The position numbers and the translations under genes were made by a program. Positions 10,870 to 24,855 of a stretch of DNA of 64,000 bases are shown here, piece by piece. The notes beneath the pieces were generated by a model that was not told the origin of the DNA, searched no databases, and worked only from the letters and a program-made list of their open reading frames with translations. The DNA is from Hirundichthys speculiger. Its lineage: Eukaryota; Chordata; Actinopteri; Beloniformes; Exocoetidae. Every line of letters begins with the position of its first letter. Position 1 is the first letter of the stretch. Where the stretch lies: positions 806,001 through 870,000 of the forward strand of contig JAGFBZ010000006.1 of NCBI GenBank assembly GCA_018398805.1. The letters run 5' to 3'.

Positions 10870-11780
10870 AACAGGCTGTAACAGAAGTTCTTTTGTGGTT
10901 TTGCTGATGTGCTTGGGATTGTTGTCAGGTTGTACGATCAAATTTAGCTAACAGACCACTCTCTCAACAGAAGAGCTCATTGGGAACTCAGTGACTGCTA
11001 AGTACCAAGCTCCTGTGACCAAAAAAAAAAAAGCCCAAATAATTATACCTCCACCACCATGCTTAAAAGTTAGCTTGATTTCTACGGCTTTCACGAAATG
11101 CTAAGCTGTGAATTATGGTCAAACATTTCCATTTCGTTCTTGTTTGTCTAAAGGACATTGTTCCAGAAATCTTGTAGCGCATTCAGATGTAAGTTTGAAA
11201 ACCTCAGCTGAGCTTTGTCTTTAAGGGAAAATAGTCTTTCTTTTCACAAAGGGCTGTAATTGTGCATTTGCACGGACATAAACTTTAACATTCAGTATGC
11301 GGACTGAACCTGGAGATGTGACGTAGCTATTTGGATTTTTCAGTTCCACTGATCACTGTGAGGTCTGACAGGCTTGTAGGATTGTAGGACCACTCCTGAG
11401 AAGATTGGCAACAGTCTTTAATGTTTTCTAGTTTGTCAATAATCTTTCTCACACTAGAATGTACTTCAAAGTGTTTGGGAATGACCTTATAACCCTTCCC
11501 AGATTGATTGGCAGCAGGAAGTGCACCAAAAAGATCATTGCTGATATTGTTCCACTTAGGTGTTGTGTTAACACACACCTGAAGTCTTCAAATTGGAAGA
11601 CTGACAAACGGAGGTGGGTGGTCATGTTTCCTGATGATGCGTTAAATAAGTGTAATTGATCAGTAGAACCTGGCTGCTACTTAACTCCTAATTCTTTGGG
11701 AGCAATAAAGGTGTACTTTCACAGACCTCCTCTGCATTTTATCCCTAGTTTTTGTTCAATAATGACGCAGTGTAATATCT
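10870..11780 (-). mobile_element. Tc1/mariner remnant, longest copy
   Basis: Plus-strand landmarks in order: TTTTGCTGATGTGCTTGGG, CCTCCACCACCATGCTT, AAAGGACATTGTTCCAGAA, CACTCCTGAGAAGATTGGC, GACCTTATAACCCTTCCC, TGTGTTAACACACACCTG and AACCTGGCTGCTACTTA. This is the order of a teleost Tc1/mariner family whose transposase reads on the minus strand. Minus frames are broken by stops, so it is dead. Edges are approximate. Confidence 0.75.
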
Positions 11781-14700
11781 CATGTAGTCAACATTTTAAA
11801 GAACCACGAGGTCCAGATGACTTTTAGTCATGTCTTTTGTTATTTAAAACATTGAAATTGAATGAAGATGTACGTCTCCTTTTTGAAAGGACTGTAAGGA
11901 TCCGGTTTATACTCATCAAACCGACAACCAGTACCAGTCTCCTTGGTGCTTCTGTTTCCAGTTGGATCATTACTTGAACAATAAGAGTGGCTTCCGTGTC
12001 ACATTCACTGTCAACAACTTGCATATCTCCAAGTGATTCTTTGTATCCACTCCTAAACAAATCAATTTCAGATGACTTCATGAGATCAGTCTATTGAGTT
12101 TTGCATATGAAACAACTGGATCTATAGTTTTCTGCCTGTGTGAGTGACCTAAACTGAGTCAAGTAGTTGTTGCATCCAATACAATTTTTATTCAGTTTGA
12201 AGAAAATTTTTTTGTATCTGATTGCAATTTAGTATCACAAATGATCAATTTATGTTGCATTTCGTTTGTCACCAGTATAAGTTTCACTACACCTAATACT
12301 TGTTACACACAAGTTGAATTGAACTGTACAACTTTACAACAGCACACAGTACATGATTATTTGATTACTGTAGTTTATGTAGTCCCTGAATCTGTTACAT
12401 GTTTTTTTTTTCACTTTATCTTATTTTTACATGTGTTGGCTCAAAATGTATTTTTTCTTTTTTTTAGCATTGTTCACATGGAGAATGGGGATCCAAAGGT
12501 GATGATCTGCCCCTTTCTCTATGATGTTCAAGGCTTTCTCTTGTCAAAACTTATTTGTTATATTTTCTACATTTGTTTTGTTTTCTTGGCCAGTGGTATT
12601 AGCAACATTTAATAGGTAATTATATTGTCATTAATGAAACATCACAGAAGGAGTTTTAGCCTGAGGTGATCTTTGAAAGAAACTTAGATTTTAATTCACT
12701 TTGGCAGGAAACTTTGGCTGGTAAATGGGGTTTGCTGTCACTTTGAAAGTCGACATTAAGTGCAAGAAGCTTGTTTATTTTTCTGTCGGCAGGGAATATA
12801 TATGAGCAGTTTTTGACATTTATATTACAGCATCTTAAGCCAGTTGTATTTCTGTCCACTGTTTTAGAGGCTGTGCTTTGTTACTTCACTTTTAAGTTGT
12901 GGTGGCTAAATAATTTAGGAGCTGATTACTGAATAATTTAATGACAAAAACAGAACAGCTCAAATATGAGTCAAAAATTCAAAAGGAAACTTGCAACTAT
13001 TTAAATAAGAACATTCATCATTGATTTTCTGAAATGTTTAAAACCACAAATCATTATTCACATTAAAGCAACACAAAGGAACCTCTGTAACTGTTAGCTC
13101 AGAGGGTCCCCCTATCGGCATGGAGGCTAAGTCACTTTTACAACTGTCCAGGGGGGACCCGTCCCCCTCAAATATAATGGTTATGACCCCCATGGTTTGG
13201 TTTCTTATTCAGTCACAGCATTTCCATCATCACTTTCTTCAGTCTTCTTGCCTCTGTCATGATGTCCAGTGTAGTTTTGTGAGCTGGTTTCATTGTTGCT
13301 GATGTGTGACACAGCGCCCTTGAAGCAATACAAATACTGTTGCGAAGGTTGGCCTGGATGGGAATCCAGAGTTACTCTGGATGGTTTGCGCCGATAGAAG
13401 AGATGGAAAATTTCAAATGAAACTGAAACCAATATTTTAACATGGAAGTCTTTTAATGCTGCTTTTATCAATGACCACTTAGAGTCAAAGAGAAAATTTT
13501 TCTGAATTATAAAGCTTGTAGACAAATTCAGCATAAACATGAGAGCATCATTTCAGTCTTGGATATTGTGTATTTATAATACCCTTAAATGAATAATTAC
13601 AGATTCTGGGTCAGCTGTAAGTAAATTTGTCATCCTAATGGTATTAAATGCTACTTGTTGACATTTCTCTATGGTTTTCTACATATCATTTGGCAGTTTT
13701 ATAACCTTGGTGACCTTGCTATGACATAAAACATGCAAGCATGTTGGGTTTATTGACCTGGTTGGATGTTGCTGCTGTGGATGTGATGCATCAGGGTGCA
13801 TGTTTAGCAGTGCATCTATATATAAACTGGCTATAAAAGCAGTATGAATGTAAATGTGAAGATGTGTGTGGTTTGTACTGTAAATATGTCTTGCTTTGAG
13901 TAGTTAACAAAACAAGAAAAGGGCCGTATAAATCCAGCTAATTAGAAAAATAACAGTCCTTACGTCCCCATCACAGTTCAGCAGAATGTGAAAGTAACCC
14001 TCTTTACCTGTTTGCCTGTTACTGTCACCTGCTTTTGTTCAGAATGTCAATGTGTTAAGCATTCAGAAAAGGTCAAAAAGACAATACGCACATGAGGAAG
14101 ATGCAGATGAAAGACAAGCCAGACAGAAAATGCCAAATGTTGATGGAGGGATACCTGCTGTGTCTGGCTGTCTCGATGGGTCAGTGCAACATATGCATCA
14201 TTCATGAGGCTCACAGCTGATCAATGGCCACCACAGCAGCACGTGTGTGAAGCTAATTTTTGCAAAGATGTCCATTTAAATCTGCAGACCATCATCTCAA
14301 GTATTAATCTAAACTAAAATTTGGTTTGGAAATGTCCGTCTCCTGATATTTCTGAGGACATAGAAATATTCTGCACTTTGAGTTTTTACTGATGAACACA
14401 AATTAACCTGGAGGAATCTTCAAATCTCATTACTTTGAGTGTAATTGATTTTTTTTTCCTTCCCAACCATGTAGAGTAAAGAATGTCAGGCCACGGTTCG
14501 ATCACCACAGAGAGAGTCCAGATCTCTGACTGTGGGAAGTAACTCAGCGCTCACACTGATGATGAAAATAGTGTTTAATACATATATATTTGTCTTTGAA
14601 GCCTGTGTCATGAATATCACTGTCAATCAAAAAAGACATGTGACTGGTGCAAATAGAAATTGTGTGAATATTTAAGCGTTCAAACATACCAGCGTGGATC

Positions 14701-17509
14701 CTTTCTGTTTGTTGCTGCGCATCAGTCTGAGATGTTGTTTTGATCCAACGTAGAAATTTCAATATCGACTCTTGGCTATATTTTAAAGAAGCATGCCGAC
14801 GTATGCCATCACTATTCTAAGAGCTTAATTTATCATTTCCATCGAGAAAAATTACAAATTTTGGTTTATTGCATAAGTAATGTAGCAATCCATGCACTAC
14901 ATCTCAATATTTTCATCCAGTGTGTGTTTGAAATTAAATATTTCTTAAAGAAACATATGAGATAACCCCCAGAAAAATCCAACTTTTATTATATTTAACT
15001 TCCCTGGGGATCAGTTGGAAATTCTGAGCTCTCAGTTCTGCGGTTTTGGCCTCAGCCATTCTTTACTTCTGTACATCCGAAGAGCCCCGCTCCCATGATG
15101 CCCTGCACTTGTCCTCACAGTTTTCTGCCTGTCATCATAAAGTGGCCTTCCTACCTACTTGAGCAACCTGCCTCCAATTTCCTTCTGCCCTCAGTTTACT
15201 CCCTGCCCCCTCCATCTGTTACCTGCCTGATTATTAGTTTTTCATTTTCACTCCTGAGGCCTTTCTAGTTTGTTCTTTTTTCCCTCCTTCCTCTTGCCTG
15301 TGACCCCGAATTTGCTCTCAGAACAATATGTTGAAGGATGTCTCGGATGTTTCTAAAATGTTTGTCCTGCTGGAGGTAAATATAAGTGGAGGTGTGTGAA
15401 ACACTGGGCCATATTGTAAATGGAACTGAAAGTGAGTATTGCAAACACTTGGACGGACTTGATTAGACATGATTAGAAGATATGAAAATGTCTACAAACA
15501 GGAAAGTTAGACGAGTTGATGGTTCCTCTTATTGCAAAATCCCACTTTTACAAACCCTGTTCATCATTACTCCATCTCTCTGTCTCTGTCTTTACCCCAT
15601 CTCTCCTGTGCACCATTAGCGTGTTTATTTTTTTTATAAATTTCCTTGTGTTCTTCATGCAAAGCACAGACTGCAGGAGAGAAATAGTGAAATGGCATCA
15701 TAATGGTGCCCTTTTAAGCGGTGCCCTTTTGACTATCACAGAACCACTTCTTTAGGTTTTCCGTATAGAAACTGGAGTCTCATCGTCATCTGACAAAAAG
15801 CAGATAGAGAACAGTATTTGATTTATGCAGAAACCGTCTGGGTATCCCCACAGGGTTTCACAAGTCAAGGCTGTCTGACTTCTGAATGTTTTATTTCACA
15901 GTGCTTCTTTTCAGTTTCTTTTTTAAGAATGAAGGAAATCTTGATCGCTTTTTATTTAGTTGCATAACAAGGGGTGTTTTTTTTCCCCTTTTGGATTTTG
16001 CTGTTATTTTAATTTCCACCAGCACTCAAAACAACTGACAGAAATTACCAAAACTTAATGTTTTAATATATCAGTTTCCATTCAAGCTTGATTGCTTAGA
16101 TGAGAACTTCCGTCAGATTTTACATATTCACATTTAATGTTGATAAATACCTTCAGCTGCTCATGTCTTCAGGGAAGATATTGTTTCAATTTTTTTTTGA
16201 TGTCATGCAGGATTCATACTCGAATAAATCCCTATATTCTAAAATGTATTCTTCTGTGCTTATTAAAGGGATATTTTGGATGTGGCTAAATTCGTCAGCT
16301 CACATCTTATGCTATTTAAAAGGAACAAGTGCATGAAAGGGCAGGGGAAGAAAATGTGGAAAAGAAAGGGATAAAATTCAGAGAGGAGGAGGAGGAGGAA
16401 GAAGAGCAACCATAGACAGAGGAAAAAAAAACAGCTGGAAAGAAGTGGAGCACGAAACTGAGAAACAAGGTGGCAAAGCAAACGGAAGGTAAAGGAAAGC
16501 CAGAGGAAAAAAGGAAGGAAAATCATAAATGACATGCAAATTCATCAGTGTAAGTTAAGACTGAACGCCATGAACGCACTTCTCCAATTCCACCTGTCAA
16601 TCTTGCCAACTTTTTTGCAGGATTGCTCAGGTGTAGGTGGCGTTCTACTTTGTCAACACCACTGTTGCTGATTCTTTTATGGGCACAGCTTGATTTCTGC
16701 TAGTTGGGTGATGGGCGTGTGAACATTTGTACAAAGCGTCTTCTTCAGCTTCTGCCGACATTATCAACTTTCTAATGGCGCCGGTGAAACTGCTCGAGAC
16801 GCCCCGTCTTTCATGAGTGACAGCAGAAACTTGGTCTGAAGTGAGAAATGCGTTGGAGAAGGTTGCCATACAGTTTTTCTCCCACGTTGCTACAAATTCT
16901 GTGAAAGATTGTTCACGGGTGGGAGGTGTTTTTTTGGCACGGCCGAAGAATAACACCTTTACTCTTTTCAGTCCAATTTGTGTTTTTGGCTCTGATCGTA
17001 CAAAATAGAAAAAGTTAAGATTTGAGATAAATATGTGCAGAGACGACACTTCAGCTTGTTTAATTCTATTTCCCTCATGTTGTGGTAATGTTGCATATAT
17101 TTTTTGCCATTTCACTCAGATCAATTTGTGCAATTAACAAAAATTAACAACTAAAATAAAACCGAATAGGATTAGATGAATTGCTGTCTAATTGTCCGGC
17201 AAATTTAGGAAGAACTTTTGAAATTCCCATCAGCCATGTTAGAATAGGCTGCACAGTGTCGTCACAAGTTAAGGGATAAATGTTACTTTGTGCATGACTG
17301 CGGACACACTGTATTAAATCAAGCACCAAACATCCCCACTGCCAGGCTGAGCCCTACCACGATGAGGGTTTTGTTGCAGTTTCTTATATTAACTGACTCC
17401 AAAACTTACTTTGAGCCTGGTACATAAAACCATTTTAGTATCTTAAGTTAGATTTTACATCAGTGACAACTGTTATTGTGGTAAAATCAGGTAAAATTAT
17501 ATAAAGCAT
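11781..17509. other. Intergenic, mostly unclassified
   Basis: No host exon supported. It contains short homopolymers, a GGA-rich patch near 16380-16400 and frames up to 156 codons (minus, 16645-17115) without any recognised motif. Part of this may be old transposon sequence I could not name. Confidence 0.45.
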
Positions 17510-17945
17510 TACAATTTACGCCAGCTTGGCCAGACGCCATTTGGTTAGCAGCTTGGCTGAATGAGCCGGGAGCCACGGCGGATCATCGGTGGGACCGTCT
17601 GAAGCAGGAATTTGCTGGGACCAGCAGTCAATCATCCCGCTGACGGCAGTAGGCTTACCCAACTTCAACGTGTATATGTGGCCAGTAGACGACTGGTGAC
17701 TGGCGGGTCCCAAAAAGGCTTCAAAATCACTGTCTGAAATGCATTAAGAGCTGCTTACCCCCAGTGCATCAGTCATTGCATCACTGAATTGTGAGCGCAG
17801 CATCGTTACACAGGTGCTTGAGGAGTGTTGATGTCAACATGGTGTCTTCCAGGGCCCTGAAAAACAGGCTTCAAACTGACTCCTCAGTGAGCCTATAGAT
17901 GACATCACAAACGGCTTGTCCAGCTCTTTTTATACAGTCTATGAG
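17510..17945. mobile_element. Teleost MITE/SINE-like repeat with TATACAGTCTATG end
   Basis: It ends in CTTTTTATACAGTCTATG at about 17942. That terminal word, together with upstream AGATGACATCACAAACGG, is typical of a very abundant teleost interspersed repeat. The left edge is a guess; GCCAGACGCCATTTGG near 17528 may belong to it. Confidence 0.45.
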
Positions 17946-18739
17946 CTGAACAAATAGAGCTTTACTGGAAATGTTTAGGACGAAACCCAAAATAATCCAG
18001 AGGGACAACAAGCCACAATCCCTGAAATAATAGTGGAAAAATAACAAAATGGAGAACAGAGGTTATGAAGAAAAGAACACAGGAATACCAACACCCAACA
18101 GAAATCATTATAGTAACAGTGAAATTAACATGTACACATGTGTACTAGATGTTATTAAGACAGCAGTGTTGAATGAACACTTCATTCCTTTCAAGCTGCT
18201 CCAACCCATCAACAGTACTTTTGAAAGTATACAGCATAATGTTGATGTGGTCATCTGGATCTGAAGAGCTGTTTTGAGCTTATCCATCTGGAATTTCAGC
18301 ACTAAAATATGGTCCCTCTTGAGTTTCGTCAAAATCGGATCACTGGTTCCTGAAGTGTAACATTTGATTGTCAGACAGATACAGCTGGATGCGTTCACAG
18401 GAGACCGATTGGAAACATGGATGGATGGATGAATGGATTGCTTGTGAGGGGAAAAAAACTTCTTGGGTGAGAAAGAAAGGGAGAAAAAAAACACAATATT
18501 GAGGAAGAAACTTAGTGCTGAAAGTATAGCTCTCTAAACTGACAGTTGTTTTACATGATCAGAAATTCAAATGCAGCAAAGCTGCAGTTCTCTGTAGAGA
18601 AATATAGGTACATATCAAAATATGTCTATGGTCTATTTTTTAAATATATATTAAGCACTCAATTCTGAATTGTTATAACTGTGCTTTTGTGGACGTCAAC
18701 ATTTAACATTTAACTACATTTATAAAATGTAGTTCTTGT

Positions 18740-19130
18740 ATTTAGTTGTGGGATTTCTTTGAGCATTGCGTGGCCTTATGTTGGGGTAAATTTATTGACA
18801 TGTCCACTCCTGGGTAGATTGGCAACTGTCTTTAATACTTTACTCTGGTATACAGTCTCTCTCACTTTGGAACGTTAACCTCCAAAATGTTGAATTGTCT
18901 CATAACTCTGTCTTGAACTGATGTGCAGCAGCAATTGCTTCTCTAAGACCAATGATTCATATCAAGAGCTTTTACCTGGCAGCACATGTCTGCAGCTGAC
19001 CTTCTTATATCCATAGAAGCAGTGAGGGGATACTTTTTTCACATGTTTTTTTTTTTTTTATTTTTGCTAAATATATAATGGCACAATTAAAAGAATATAT
19101 GTAGTGTTCTTTATCTAAAGTTGTACTTGC
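18740..19130 (-). mobile_element. Tc1/mariner remnant, 3' half
   Basis: It shares words with the 10870-11780 copy and its family: CTTTGAGCATTGCGTGG, GTCCACTCCTGGGTAG, ATTGGCAACTGTCTTTAAT, GCAATTGCTTCTCTAAGA, and ATAGAAGCAGTGAGGGG before a T-rich end. Same orientation as the other two copies. No frame survives. Confidence 0.7.
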
Positions 19131-20250
19131 TAAACACTAAGACCCACTTGTAGATACTACCTGAAAATTAGTGGAAAAAAAAAAAACAGTTCAAAATTAC
19201 AAAGAGAAAACGCATATTTCAAAGAGGTAGGGCTAAAGTATGGCAAGGGGTTTTAAGTCGTTCACCAGCTGGCACATTTGAGTGTGCTAATGTTAAGTTT
19301 GCTTTCATTTCTTTCTTTAGAAAGAGTGAAAAAGTTAGAGTGTAATCTGCAATGCTCTGCTTAACTCAGACTCAACTCACCTGAGAGAAAACTCCAAACC
19401 ACACAAAAGAAAGAAAATGTATTATCGTAAATAGAGACAATCCATTAAGCCGGGGGAGATGACCTTTACTTCTTGTAAGCATTTCTAGTAAGTCTCTAAT
19501 TTTGTTTGTTGCTTAGTGAGAAGAAGATGATGCGTAATTTAATGTTTTTCCCACGGTTTAGTCCATTACCTGCATTGATCTGTGTCCTTGATTGGGAGGT
19601 AATGTTCACAAGGAGATACAGTATAACTGGCAGAAAAAAAAAAGAAAAAAGATGGAATGGGAATTCATTAGGTCCACAGACCCATATGAGATATCACTTT
19701 CCATTTCTGCTCATCAGGGTCACTGGACTGCACAGGGATCAGGTTTGTATCCTTAATGCACAGGTGCATACACACTTTCACACACATACACACAGAGTGG
19801 GAGAGAAAATAACAAAAACAAACAAAAAAAACTTTATCATGAGAACTGGATTACATGGGGATAAGGAATCGACTCTTTATATTGACCCAGTGGCTAAACA
19901 CACACGCAGTCTTTACATTTGCTCATCCTGTTCATCTGCACAAACACACACACACCCTCATTCGCTGTTTATTCCACACCTACACCAGCCAAGTTGACAA
20001 TTCAATGACAGTTCAATGAGGCAGTGTTCTCTTGTCTCTATTTGTGACGAGCTCCTCTGTCCTTTCTTGTCTTTACTGTGATTTCTCAGATATTTGGTTT
20101 AACAACTCTCACTAGTTTTTGACTGAAATATTCACAAACTGGAGACGGTCCAGCTGGTGCCCTCTGGTTAGCTCTCGCCAGCACTGCTGATAGCGGCTTC
20201 ACGCTGCTGAGCTTCACCCCTAAACTCTTCAAGAACAACTGAAAACTGGA
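19131..20250. other. Intergenic, CA-rich patches
   Basis: Short CA-rich runs near 19770-19795 and 19940-19955 produce a long low-complexity frame that is not a gene. Nothing else recognised. Confidence 0.5.
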
Positions 20251-20259
20251 CTCAGCAGT

Positions 20260-20600
20260 CTTTTAGTACATTTGACAGCACAGCAAGCAACATTAAAATA
20301 GAAATAACTGCTCTGTTAGGCCTTTATTCACTGCTCAGAAGCCAAGTCAAGACAGCGATAAGTGCTAATTATCACGGCTAGCCACTAGCTATGCCAGCTG
20401 TGGGGCTCAAGACACTACACCCCTAATTTTGCATAAATTTGTGCCTGATGTGGTTCGTGAAAAGTCACTCTTTGTACAGTTTTCATGGACAGAAAAGCTA
20501 GATATTAAGACTTTTTTTTGTTTTTTAACAAAACTGCACATCATCGAATTCAAATTAGTTAATGTCCTTTTTTCTGTTTTTATCACTTCAGTTGCATGGA
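20260..20600. repeat. Interspersed repeat shared with 29590-30060
   Basis: GCTCAGAAGCCAA, CCTGATGTGGT followed by GTGAAAA.TCAC, and a T-run with AACA..TGCA occur in the same order in both places. The divergence is high, so these are old copies of one unclassified family. Confidence 0.5.
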
Positions 20601-21199
20601 CAGTTTGATCAGACACAAACAGTAAATCTACTGATGCCTTCAGGGAAGAACACATTGTTCAAGCAGCTGTCAGGAGCTGGATTTGTTAGACAGCAAGTAA
20701 GCAGACTGTTCTCAAAGCCAATGTGTTGAAATCATCTCCATGATATTTCTTTTAGGGTGTTCCCTGTTGTAAGCCCTAACGTGGTCCATATCCAAACAGG
20801 AACTGCTCAGGGTCACGGGTACTCAGCCAATGGGAAAAAAAAACTGTCTACAAGTAACCTGCAACTGTTTGGACAAACACATTCCCTAAATCATGTGCTT
20901 TTTGCTATATAGTTGTTGGTGTAAGACTCTATTTGCTGCCTTTTGTTATGGTCTTACTTAGAAATACACACACAGAGACATGAAAAATATTGTATATTAG
21001 ATGAAGAAATATTTATTTAAAGGCCAAATACGGCAGAGATGTTTATCTGCTTTATATAACACATCATTGAGTCACTGAAGGAACACGATCCCCTCAGCAC
21101 TCCAAATGGGATTGTGGATCAATTTCATCTCCATCTAAGATATTAAACTAGGCTAACGAATTCACACCTGGGGGGCATTTTCTCATTTTAGGAGGCCTA

Positions 21200-22060
21200 T
21201 TTGGGAGGGCTTCAGAAAAATCTTGCCATTAATTGTCTACAGTCCTCCAAGGTCCTCTGCAAGTTTTATCAGCTGCTTGCTGCTATCACAACAGATTTTA
21301 ACCATGTTGCTGTGCCTTTTGATCATTTTGGAAGTAACATACTTAAAATTATTGATGTTATTGCAGCTGAAAAGGTAAAGAATACTGTCTGGCAAACAGA
21401 AAGCACCGTGGAAAAGCTGGCCTGCTGTTGCAAATCAAAAGAGAGAATGCAGGAAAGCTGGACCTCTCACAATACTGCACAGTTAGATCAGATTGCCGAG
21501 CTATCAGAGTCCTATCAAAGCTAAAACCACGAAGGAGATGGCCCAGTATTTAAATTCATCAGCATGCTGTTTGAACACATGACCAACCAGCTTTTTCATA
21601 AAAAAGGTTTTTTCTTTTCTATAAACAGATGTGCTGAAGATTGTCAGTACATCACTTTTATCAGGCACTTTTCCCAGATTGCTCAAAACTGCAGTTGTCA
21701 AGTTACATCTGAAGAGGAGGCGCTGGGATCCTTTTGTCGTGAACAATGACGGGCCAATCGCTAATCTTCTCTTTATTGGAAACAATATTGAGAAAGTGGC
21801 ATTGATTCAGATGAACATTTTGCAAACAGTCCTTTTGACAGATTTCAGTCTGGCTTTAGACAAAACCACTGAGGCAGCACTGATCAAGGTCTTAAATGAC
21901 ATTTAATCTGAGCACTGATTCAGGTAAAACATCTGTCCTGGTGCTGCTGGATCTTTGATACTGTGGGCCGTATTTTTAATCATTTATTTTTTATAACATC
22001 CTTACTGTCATACCTGTTTCTGATCTGGGTTTGTACAGATTCAGTGTCTTCTGTGTCTAC
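21200..22060 (+). mobile_element. Degenerate L2/CR1-type LINE fragment (reverse transcriptase)
   Basis: Plus-strand frames keep RT landmarks: DFNHVAVPFDHFGSN and an AAEKVK stretch of the linker, then FPRLLKTAVVKLHLKRR, NDGPIANLLFIGNNIEKV, LDKTTEAALIKVLNDI, and GKTSVLVLLDL just before a stop where the family has the catalytic AFDTVDH block. Deletions and stops break it. It is 5'-truncated and lacks an endonuclease. Confidence 0.85.
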
Positions 22061-24480
22061 TCTCAAGCATGGATCAATATTTTCTTATTATGAAACTCAT
22101 CCTACCTGGGCTGCTCTGCCTCATGCTATTTAATAGCTGAGCTGTTTTTTTGTTTGTTTGTTTTTTGTTTTGATATTGTACAAAACTTTTCCAATGAAAC
22201 TTGTTGCTGTAGTCCATGCACAGACTTACAGACAAACCAACTCTTGCTAGATGGTAATTCACGATAAATCACACGGACTGTGAAACTGCAAGTTGCTCTT
22301 TATTCATCATGCTGTACAGGGGCACAGATGGAAGCTTCCTCACCTGACACCAGGTGAGACGTCGGGCACACTGTGGACCATCACAGAAGTTGCACTTAAT
22401 TCATTTCTCTTTTGCAAAAACTTTAACTCACTGGCAACATATGAAGTTGTGCTATGCACCGCCAAATTTGGATGATGACGTAAAATCACGCCGAAAGTTG
22501 ATTTACAATAATAGAAAAATAAAAAAAGCCTTCCCTTTCTTTCAAGTCACATTTCTTTAAACTGATCATGTGATTTCAGAGTGTGAATCTAGTTTTCAGC
22601 AACAGCGCTCCTCTTCCAATTAGAATGAGGTTGAAAAAGTGGGCAAACCTGCACGTGCGCTCCCACAAATCTTGTACAATATTATTATTGTATGATATAA
22701 TTAAAAAAAAATAAATGGATGGGTAATTAATTAAACAAAAAAGAAAAACTTTTGTGTTTTCTGCCTGCTTTACTTGAGCCATCTACGTCACGTTTTGAGC
22801 TGCTGTGTATTGATCCTCACTCCTTCTTTTCAGGGATTATACTGAAGACCATTCACTCCATACAGCCTCCCAAAACTAGACAGAGGAACAGATTTAATTG
22901 GCCCAGAAATAGTCGAGGGGGGACAGGCAGGATCCAGAGGGACCAGAAAAAGGGGCGGGGGCGTCAGGGGGAGCCTGAAGAGAGGGTTTAAGGTTTTTAC
23001 AGGGTTTTAAAGTTTAACACCTATGTTCCAATTCCCCAAGGAGATAGCGGGCTCGTTCTGTCCTTATTTCCCCTGCAGTGTCATAAATGTGTAGACACCA
23101 GTAATTATTTTCTATCAACATAACTATTATTTGATGTTTTTCAGGGTTAACTTTAAATAGTAATATATAAGAGAACACTGCTTCTTTATTAGGTCATATT
23201 TAGTGATGTAAATTATACTGCATCATTTGCTGCCGCAGTTTTTTGACAACGCGTGTGCTGACTAGTAATTCTGCTTATTCCACCTCATGTGTTACTCAGC
23301 AGTTTTCTCCGCTCTTTCTGCTGCAAACGACTCAGTGCCATCTTCAGATTTCTTAATAAATTGACTTTACATTGATCATATGGCAATAACCATTTAAACA
23401 CACTAATCGCCCCTGGCCTCCATTCACTCCCAAAGAGCATATTCCTGTTCTCACTGTAGGGAAAGCTCCGTTGAACTGCCCATAATCTTGTGTCCTTGTG
23501 TCACACCAGCCATTTCTTCAATCAGGTCCGTTACCCTCAGCATGTGGATCGCAACTAATGAACAGCTCTTGGTGTGAACAAACTAAACCAAAGCACTTCA
23601 CGGTTCGGCTGGGCTCAGTTGTGAACCAGGCAGCGAGCAGAGACTGTACAACACTCAAATCAGTGTCCCTGGGTCGCTGGAGGATGAGGCTTCGCACAAG
23701 ATGATTACACTTACAAAGTCACGAAAATGATGCACACCTTTTGTTCCCCGCTGTTTTAACAGACTTTCTCAATTAACACAAAATTAATTAGTGAGGCCAG
23801 AAATCAGGGGCCAGGGAGGCCTGGACCGGCTCTGTTAAACACAGGAGAATAGGTAAGCCGCTGGCCTGGCTTGGCCTCAGCACGTGTTTGGTTTTGGCAT
23901 ATTGGAAAGCGGCCCATGAGTACTTCACCACATGATTCTTTCTTCCGCCGCTGCCTCCATCTTGGTGTTGTTGCTACCATGTGGTGAGCTGTCATCTGCC
24001 TCCATTAACGCCCCTGGTATTTTTTAAAATGCCTCTGTGTTTTGTTGTTCTGTTTTGTGAGAATTCCCCTTCGTGGCGTCACCGGGTTCTTGCTGTCCGC
24101 GTGTACGTCGAGCTCAAGTAAAAACGTGTTTTAATACATGCAGTAATTGAAGGGATTATCTGTTTCACCAGATCCACATTACAATTAGAAGTCAGGTAAG
24201 GTTTCCTTTAAACTAACTGGTTGTTGCAGTCAGTAACTGAATAAAAGAATAACTAACTGATTCCAATCTGAGCTGCAAACCCGTACACATTAGCTGGGGA
24301 CGGGGGTTTGGTCGCTAGAGGGTCACATTTAATAGAGTAGACTGCACTCCATTATTCCCTGTTTAGCTCGCAGTTGTGGGCTGTGCCCTTTGGGCGGGAA
24401 CCGCATGCTCTACTGCTGTGATCTAGATAAGCTTTCATATATGCAAAGAAAATGAGGTGCTAAAACAAAAGTAGGGATTG
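22061..24480. other. Intergenic, nothing firm
   Basis: It contains a purine/G-rich stretch near 22910-22990 and several short frames. No gene or named repeat could be supported. Confidence 0.45.
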
Positions 24481-24489
24481 TAATGTTAA

Positions 24490-24855
24490 AAATTCATTCT
24501 GAGGCCTAAACTTGCTAAAACTGCTGTGTCATGCTGTGTCATGACTTAAGGCCATGACTTCTAGTCCAGCCGATTTGAGGCCACCGGTTGTTATGATACT
24601 GGCTCCATCAAGTAGCTAAGTTTTTACGTGTGGACGTCTAGACAGATCTCAAGGTTTCCTTGTTTTCCACTTGTCGTTTAGATGAACTGTCCACCTTTCT
24701 GTCTTTGTCATTCTGAACGATCCACCATTTTGTAATGACCTCTCTAAAGACTGCATGCAACTTAGAGAAAAGAATAAACTCATTTTGCACCTCCGTCGTT
24801 TGTCAGTTCCTTGTTTAACAACCGAATTGACTGCTTCACCACGAGTGAGAAGATA
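24490..24855 (+). repeat. Unclassified dispersed repeat, copy A (inverted relative to 28030-28400)
   Basis: Words GGCTCCATCAAGTAGCTAAG, GGACGTCTAGACA..TCTCAAGG, CTTTGTCATTCTGA and AGAATAAACTCATTTTGCA are found in the same order in the reverse complement of 28030-28400. An AATAAA near one end and the absence of an ORF would suit a solo LTR or a short retroposon. Confidence 0.75.

Noticed and set aside
14490..14510. GGTTCGATCACC, resembling a tRNA B box
   Set aside because: No A box at the right distance and no cloverleaf could be drawn, so no tRNA or SINE was called.
16645..17115. Minus-strand frame of 156 codons
   Set aside because: No recognised domain, no splice or promoter context, and composition like surrounding DNA. 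Possibly an old transposon piece, but nothing to name it.
19506..19997. Plus-strand frame of 163 codons
   Set aside because: Length comes from A-rich and CA-rich low-complexity sequence giving Lys and His/Thr runs; no domain.
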